Positions 61,108 to 64,000 of a stretch of 64,000 nucleotides of DNA are shown here, in pieces. Positions within the stretch are counted from its first letter, which is position 1, and every line of letters begins with the position of its first letter. Made by a program: the position numbers and the translations under genes. The DNA is from Methylobacterium cerastii. Lineage in GTDB: Bacteria > Pseudomonadota > Alphaproteobacteria > Rhizobiales > Beijerinckiaceae. The notes under the pieces were generated by a model, which made no database searches, had not been told where the DNA came from, and saw only the letters and a list, made by a program, of their open reading frames with translations. Location: NCBI RefSeq assembly GCF_022179125.1, contig NZ_BPQG01000006.1, positions 205,375 to 269,374 of the forward strand, given 5' to 3'.

Positions 61108-61362
61108 CTAGGCGGCCTCCAGTGAATCTACGACCATCGCATCGCCGAGCCACGCCGTCGCTGCGTCCAGCGTCGGAAAGGTGTGCTCGATCTCCCGAAA
61201 GGGGCTCGGGCACCGATCCGGCGGCAGGTCTTCGAGTAGCTCAGCGTGCCAGGCACGATGCCCGCCATCCGCGGTGACCTCCCGAACCACACTGCCGACG
61301 ATGATGCCGTCGAGGACAAGGTCGTAGCTGCCAGCTGCGAGGCGGTGCAGCGTGTAGGTCAT
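61108..61362 (-). CDS. Uncharacterised 84-aa cassette protein B, copy 1
   Basis: 84 aa, begins MTYTLHRLAAGSYDLVLDGIIVG. It has a paralogue at 63482-63736 of equal length (about 57% identical by hand alignment). No signal peptide; a predicted beta-rich start (SYDLVLDGIIVGSVVREV), then W-H-A-E-L-L and a C-terminal helix AATAWLG. Its ATG overlaps by 4 bp the stop of an upstream frame related to cassette protein A. Unknown function. Confidence 0.7.
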   Translation of the reverse strand: MTYTLHRLAAGSYDLVLDGIIVGSVVREVTADGGHRAWHAELLEDLPPDRCPSPFREIEHTFPTLDAATAWLGDAMVVDSLEAA

Positions 61363-61592
61363 CGCGCGCGCCCCGCAGCCGGGGCTTGTACCGTCATCCT
61401 CATGAAGGCATCGGCGAACGGCGTCTCGGCGCGCCGTGCCGCGATGGCGCGGATCTGCTGAACGCTGTCCGGTGCCGACAGGATTTCCGCGAGCACCGCG
61501 TTGTTGCGCCCGAGGTAGGCGCGCTTCGAGGCGTCGCCGACGTTCAGCAGAATCGAGCGGCCGCCGGCCCGCAGTGCCGTCAGGGATTTGAT
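61359..61592 (-). pseudogene. Cassette protein A, copy 1, lacking a clear start
   Basis: A 77-codon frame (IKSLTALRAGGRSILLNVG... MRMTVQAPAAGRAR) ending in TGA that overlaps the ATG of cassette protein B. It is homologous to the frame 63733-63969 (shared TALR, GRS, NVG, LGR, AP-S). No ATG, GTG or TTG was found in frame just upstream, so the 5' end looks decayed or a rare start is used. Confidence 0.5.
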
Positions 61593-61733
61593 TGGCGATC
61601 GCGGATGCTCACATGCACACGCTGACGGTCTAGCTCGGTGGTGCCTTAACGGGCGTCTTCAGCGCCGTAAGCTGTTTTGGCTCGCCGTCCGCCCCGAGCT
61701 CGCGTAACGCGACCTCGAGAACCAAGGATCACG

Positions 61734-62711
61734 ATGCCCATGACCGACAGTCCGCTCGCCTTCGGCATCATCGGCGCGGGCATCATGGGCGAGCGCATGC
61801 TCGCCGCCGCCGCGGGACAGCCCGAATCGCCGGTGCGGATCGCCGCCATATGGGACCCGTCTCCGGTGGCACTCTCCCGCATTGCCGTCGCCTTCCCTGA
61901 CGTGCCGCAGGTCGCGGATGCGGCCGCGGTGGTCGCGGCGAGCACTTGCGTCTACGTGGCTTCGCCGCCGGCGTCTCATCTCGGCCATGCCAGCGCTGCG
62001 CTCGCCGCCGGGCGCAGCGTCTTCTGCGAAAAGCCGCTCGCCATCGACATCGGAGACGCACGCGCATTCGTGGCGGGCGCAGGCGCTTCTGGCGCAGTGA
62101 ATTTCCCCTTCGCCTCTTCGCCGGGCGTGGCGATGCTCGAACGTTGGCTCGAGAATGGCGTCGTGGGGACACCGCGGCAGCTGACGATCGAAGTCGGCTT
62201 CGCCGCCTGGCCGCGGCCCTGGCAGGCGGATGCGGCAGCTTGGCTCGACGGGCGAGCAGAAGGCGGATTCACGCGTGAGGTTGTCTCGCATTTTCTCTTC
62301 CTGAGCCAACGCCTGCTCGGCCCGCTGACCGAGCTGCAGGGTACCGTCGCATTCCCCGAGGACGGCAGATCGGAGCGCGCAATCGACGTGACGCTTCGCG
62401 CCGGCGCTATCCCGGTCCGCCTCAGCGGCCGCGTCGGAGGCACGGAACAGGACGATCACAATACCTGGACGCTGGCGGGTGATGCCGGCACCGTGCGCTT
62501 GCGCGACTGGGCCATACCTGAGCGTCTCGGCGCGGATGGGCTTTTCGCTGCCGCACCGGACGCGATACCGAACGCACAGGCGCGCCCGATCGCCCTTCGC
62601 CGGCAGCTCGAAGGTGTAGTGCGGATGACGCGAGGCGAGCCGCATCGGCTTGCCAGCCTAGCCGAAGCACTGGAAGTCCAGGAGACGGTCGAGGCTATCC
62701 TCGTTCTGTGA
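61734..62711 (+). CDS. Gfo/Idh/MocA-family NAD(P)-dependent oxidoreductase
   Basis: 325 aa. Rossmann FGIIGAGIMGERMLAAA, IAAIWDPSPVALSRIA, VYVASPPASHLGHASAALAAGRSVFCEKPLAID (EKP motif) and a C-terminal substrate domain. Likely a sugar or inositol-type dehydrogenase; substrate unknown. Stands alone between the two cassette copies. Confidence 0.87.
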   Translation: MPMTDSPLAFGIIGAGIMGERMLAAAAGQPESPVRIAAIWDPSPVALSRIAVAFPDVPQVADAAAVVAASTCVYVASPPASHLGHASAALAAGRSVFCEKPLAIDIGDARAFVAGAGASGAVNFPFASSPGVAMLERWLENGVVGTPRQLTIEVGFAAWPRPWQADAAAWLDGRAEGGFTREVVSHFLFLSQRLLGPLTELQGTVAFPEDGRSERAIDVTLRAGAIPVRLSGRVGGTEQDDHNTWTLAGDAGTVRLRDWAIPERLGADGLFAAAPDAIPNAQARPIALRRQLEGVVRMTRGEPHRLASLAEALEVQETVEAILVL

Positions 62712-62794
62712 GTTGGCGGCTTAGACATCGCCCGCCATGGGCTCGACGGTGCTTCCTGATTTCACAGCTCAGCGGTTGATTGTGGTGAAACGAC

Positions 62795-63004
62795 GTGCCG
62801 AAGAATGTGAGTTCGCCCGACGAAATGCTCGTGCTCGAACTCGCCACCGAGAACGCGGAGCTGCGTCTCCAACTCGCTGAGGTTCAGGACCAGTGCATCG
62901 AGTTGGCGGTCGACGCCGGCGAGCTGCACGCCGAAATTGAAGCCCTACGCGCAGAGGTGGAAGAATTCCGAGCCCACGCGGCGAAGTGGCAGCGGATCGC
63001 ATAG
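62795..63004 (+). CDS. Small coiled-coil protein
   Basis: 69 aa from GTG 62795. Almost fully helical with heptad hydrophobics: MLVLELATENAELRLQLAEVQDQCIELAVDAGELHAEIEALRAEVEEFRAHAAKW. No strong ribosome-binding site seen. Probable dimeric coiled coil of unknown function; the next gene begins 6 bp downstream. Confidence 0.5.
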   Translation: MPKNVSSPDEMLVLELATENAELRLQLAEVQDQCIELAVDAGELHAEIEALRAEVEEFRAHAAKWQRIA

Positions 63005-63009
63005 GCGCC

Positions 63010-63477
63010 ATGGCTCGATCCCGCATTTCGACCGGCTTCCATCGAATCGGCTTTGTACTGGCCGTGCCTATGATCGTCGTCGCGGGTGTCGCGGCGTTCG
63101 TGGCGTGGAACACAGCTCCGTGGCCTTCTCTCTGCACGAACGTCTTCGAACAGTTCGACGCCCGTTCGACGTGCAAACTCGTCGTGATGCAGAAGAGCGG
63201 CGGGATCTTGGTGCGCGGACCGCTCGGGGCCCCGATGCAGTTTCCGTCTGACGCAACCGCAACTGAAATGCGGGCAGCCATCCAACAGTATCGAGCCAGC
63301 CTTCCAAACCAAGCCGCGCTGGAGCCCATTCCGTCCGATCTCACGCCCGGAACGGCGCATCCGGATTACCTCTGGGCCTGGCTCGCTCTCGCTACTGCCG
63401 CCCTGCTCTACGCCGCGTCGTGGGCGCTGGGCTGGATCATTGACGGCTTCGCAGGGTCGAAAGCCGCCCGCGAGTAG
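63010..63477 (+). CDS. Hypothetical membrane protein
   Basis: 155 aa from ATG 63010. Transmembrane helices at both ends (IGFVLAVPMIVVAGVAAFVAW and WAWLALATAALLYAASWALGWI), and a soluble middle with two cysteines (LCTNVFEQFDARSTCKLVVM). The central loop is likely on the periplasmic side. Follows the coiled-coil gene by 6 bp and may be in the same unit. No family recognised. Confidence 0.6.
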   Translation: MARSRISTGFHRIGFVLAVPMIVVAGVAAFVAWNTAPWPSLCTNVFEQFDARSTCKLVVMQKSGGILVRGPLGAPMQFPSDATATEMRAAIQQYRASLPNQAALEPIPSDLTPGTAHPDYLWAWLALATAALLYAASWALGWIIDGFAGSKAARE

Positions 63478-63481
63478 AGGG

Positions 63482-63736
63482 CTAAGCGTCCTCAAACGCA
63501 GTTGAGATTGGCGCACCGCCGAGCCACTCCGCCACCGCTTCCAGGGAGTGGAACTGGTGCTCGATCGCGCTGAACGGGCGGGGTATCTGCTCCACCGGGA
63601 CGTCATCGAGCAGCTCGGCACGCCACCCTTTGACCTGGCCGCCGGGTGTGACGTCGCGAACCACATCGCCCACGATCACCCCGTCTAGGGCTAGGTCGTA
63701 GCTACCGGCGGCGAGCTGATGAAGCGTGTATGTCAT
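63482..63736 (-). CDS. Uncharacterised 84-aa cassette protein B, copy 2
   Basis: 84 aa, MTYTLHQLAAGSYDLALDGVIVG; paralogue of 61108-61362. Both share SYDLxLDGxIVGxVVRxVT, WxAELLxD, PRPF/PSPF, IEHxF and WLG. Its ATG overlaps the stop of cassette protein A (ATGA). Unknown function; the conserved coupling argues that A and B act together. Confidence 0.7.
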   Translation of the reverse strand: MTYTLHQLAAGSYDLALDGVIVGDVVRDVTPGGQVKGWRAELLDDVPVEQIPRPFSAIEHQFHSLEAVAEWLGGAPISTAFEDA

Positions 63737-63969
63737 CGCCGGCCCATAGCTCCCGATGTCTGAAGGCTTTGCCGCAGCAGCGCGTTCGCGAACACCGGCT
63801 CGACGCCACGCTGCACGATGTCGGCGATGCGGTCGGCGCTGTTTGGCGCGATGAACAGGTCGGCCAAGCGGCCAGTCTGCCGGCCAAGAGCCACCTGCCG
63901 TGCCTTGCCGCCGACATTGGCGCACAGAGACCGGCCTTGCGTCCGGAGCGCCGTGACGCATTCCGTCAA
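63733..63969 (-). CDS. Cassette protein A, copy 2
   Basis: At least 78 aa, from TTG 63969; the frame also stays open to the window edge, so the real start may lie beyond it. LTECVTALRTQGRSLCANVGGKARQVALGRQTGRLADLFIAPNSADRI is homologous to the copy at 61359-61592. Small, basic, without membrane segment. Followed with a 4-bp overlap by cassette protein B. Confidence 0.55.
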   Translation of the reverse strand: MTECVTALRTQGRSLCANVGGKARQVALGRQTGRLADLFIAPNSADRIADIVQRGVEPVFANALLRQSLQTSGAMGRR

Positions 63970-64000
63970 CGATGCTTGAGAAGTAAGCGGTGTCTGGACG

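Noticed and set aside
1-64000. CRISPR arrays, transposases, integrases, rRNA
   Set aside because: None seen on either strand; the umuC fragment and low-GC gene are the only mobile-DNA hints.
54791-64000. Direct repeat of the tRNA-Gly 3' end as an island attachment site
   Set aside because: No second copy of the T-arm/acceptor sequence was found up to the window end.

Overview
The window is GC-rich (about 70%) alphaproteobacterial chromosome. The gene families suggest a Methylobacterium/Methylorubrum-type member of the Hyphomicrobiales: a porin opening with a cysteine-bearing segment, a MucR/Ros regulator, a CbtAB cobalt transporter, aerobic (cob-type) cobalamin genes, and C1-sulfur (dimethylsulfone/alkanesulfonate) genes. 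This assignment is an inference from gene content; there is no rRNA or other species marker here.

Layout. 1-3.7 kb: the end of a Fur-family gene, a palindromic intergenic repeat, an exopolysaccharide-initiating glycosyl-phosphotransferase, an IsdG-like monooxygenase and an XRE regulator. 3.7-25 kb: a large aerobic cobalamin cluster. A cobalamin riboswitch at about 18.2-18.4 kb heads the minus-strand unit cbtB-cbtA-DUF1636-cobW-(uma2)-cobN-cobG-cobH-cobI-cobJ; cobK lies inverted, and cobL-cobE-cobM-cobB follow. In the other direction run cobP-cobO, a decayed VapBC-like remnant, and cobQ; then an MFS gene, cobD and cobC. Together these genes cover cobalt uptake, ring contraction and methylation from precorrin-2 on, amidation, chelation (CobN only), adenosylation and the aminopropanol/nucleotide-loop steps. 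cobA, cobF, cobS/cobT, cobU and cobV are not in the window. Many neighbours overlap by 1-25 bp, and two divergent pairs overlap at their 5' ends.

25-46 kb is a housekeeping and accessory mix: MFS transporters, a malonate module (malonyl-CoA decarboxylase and malonate-CoA ligase), mucR, L-2-hydroxyglutarate oxidase and a D-2-hydroxyacid/hydroxyglutarate-type FAD dehydrogenase, LrgAB, TerB-like, tRNA-Thr(CGT), three small secreted or acidic proteins, VOC, NTF2-like, an L,D-transpeptidase, an OmpR-type regulator, an O6-alkylguanine transferase, SDR/hydrolase genes and dapD. 46-54.7 kb is a sulfur-scavenging locus: sfnG-sfnB on the minus strand diverge from ssuE-ssuA-ssuA'-ssuC-ssuB-ssuD. The 563-bp region between them carries two copies of a GTTCTT-N4-AAGAAC dyad. 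The likely pathway is dimethylsulfone to methanesulfinate/sulfonate to sulfite, all FMNH2-driven.

54.8-64 kb, after tRNA-Gly(TCC), looks like accessory DNA: small secreted proteins, a molybdopterin-binding (TOBE) protein, a staphylococcal-nuclease-like protein with a lipoprotein partner, an umuC fragment, a large porin with a strong terminator, an AT-richer orphan gene, a Gfo/Idh/MocA oxidoreductase, and two related copies of an uncharacterised two-gene cassette.

The most unusual observations are GC-rich palindromic repeats lying in frame inside cobN, cobG and ssuB (same style as intergenic hairpins nearby), the duplicated two-gene cassette, the low-GC orphan with a possible nuclease-like C-terminus, and the paired dyads controlling the sulfur locus. 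All calls come from reading the sequence; no database search was run.
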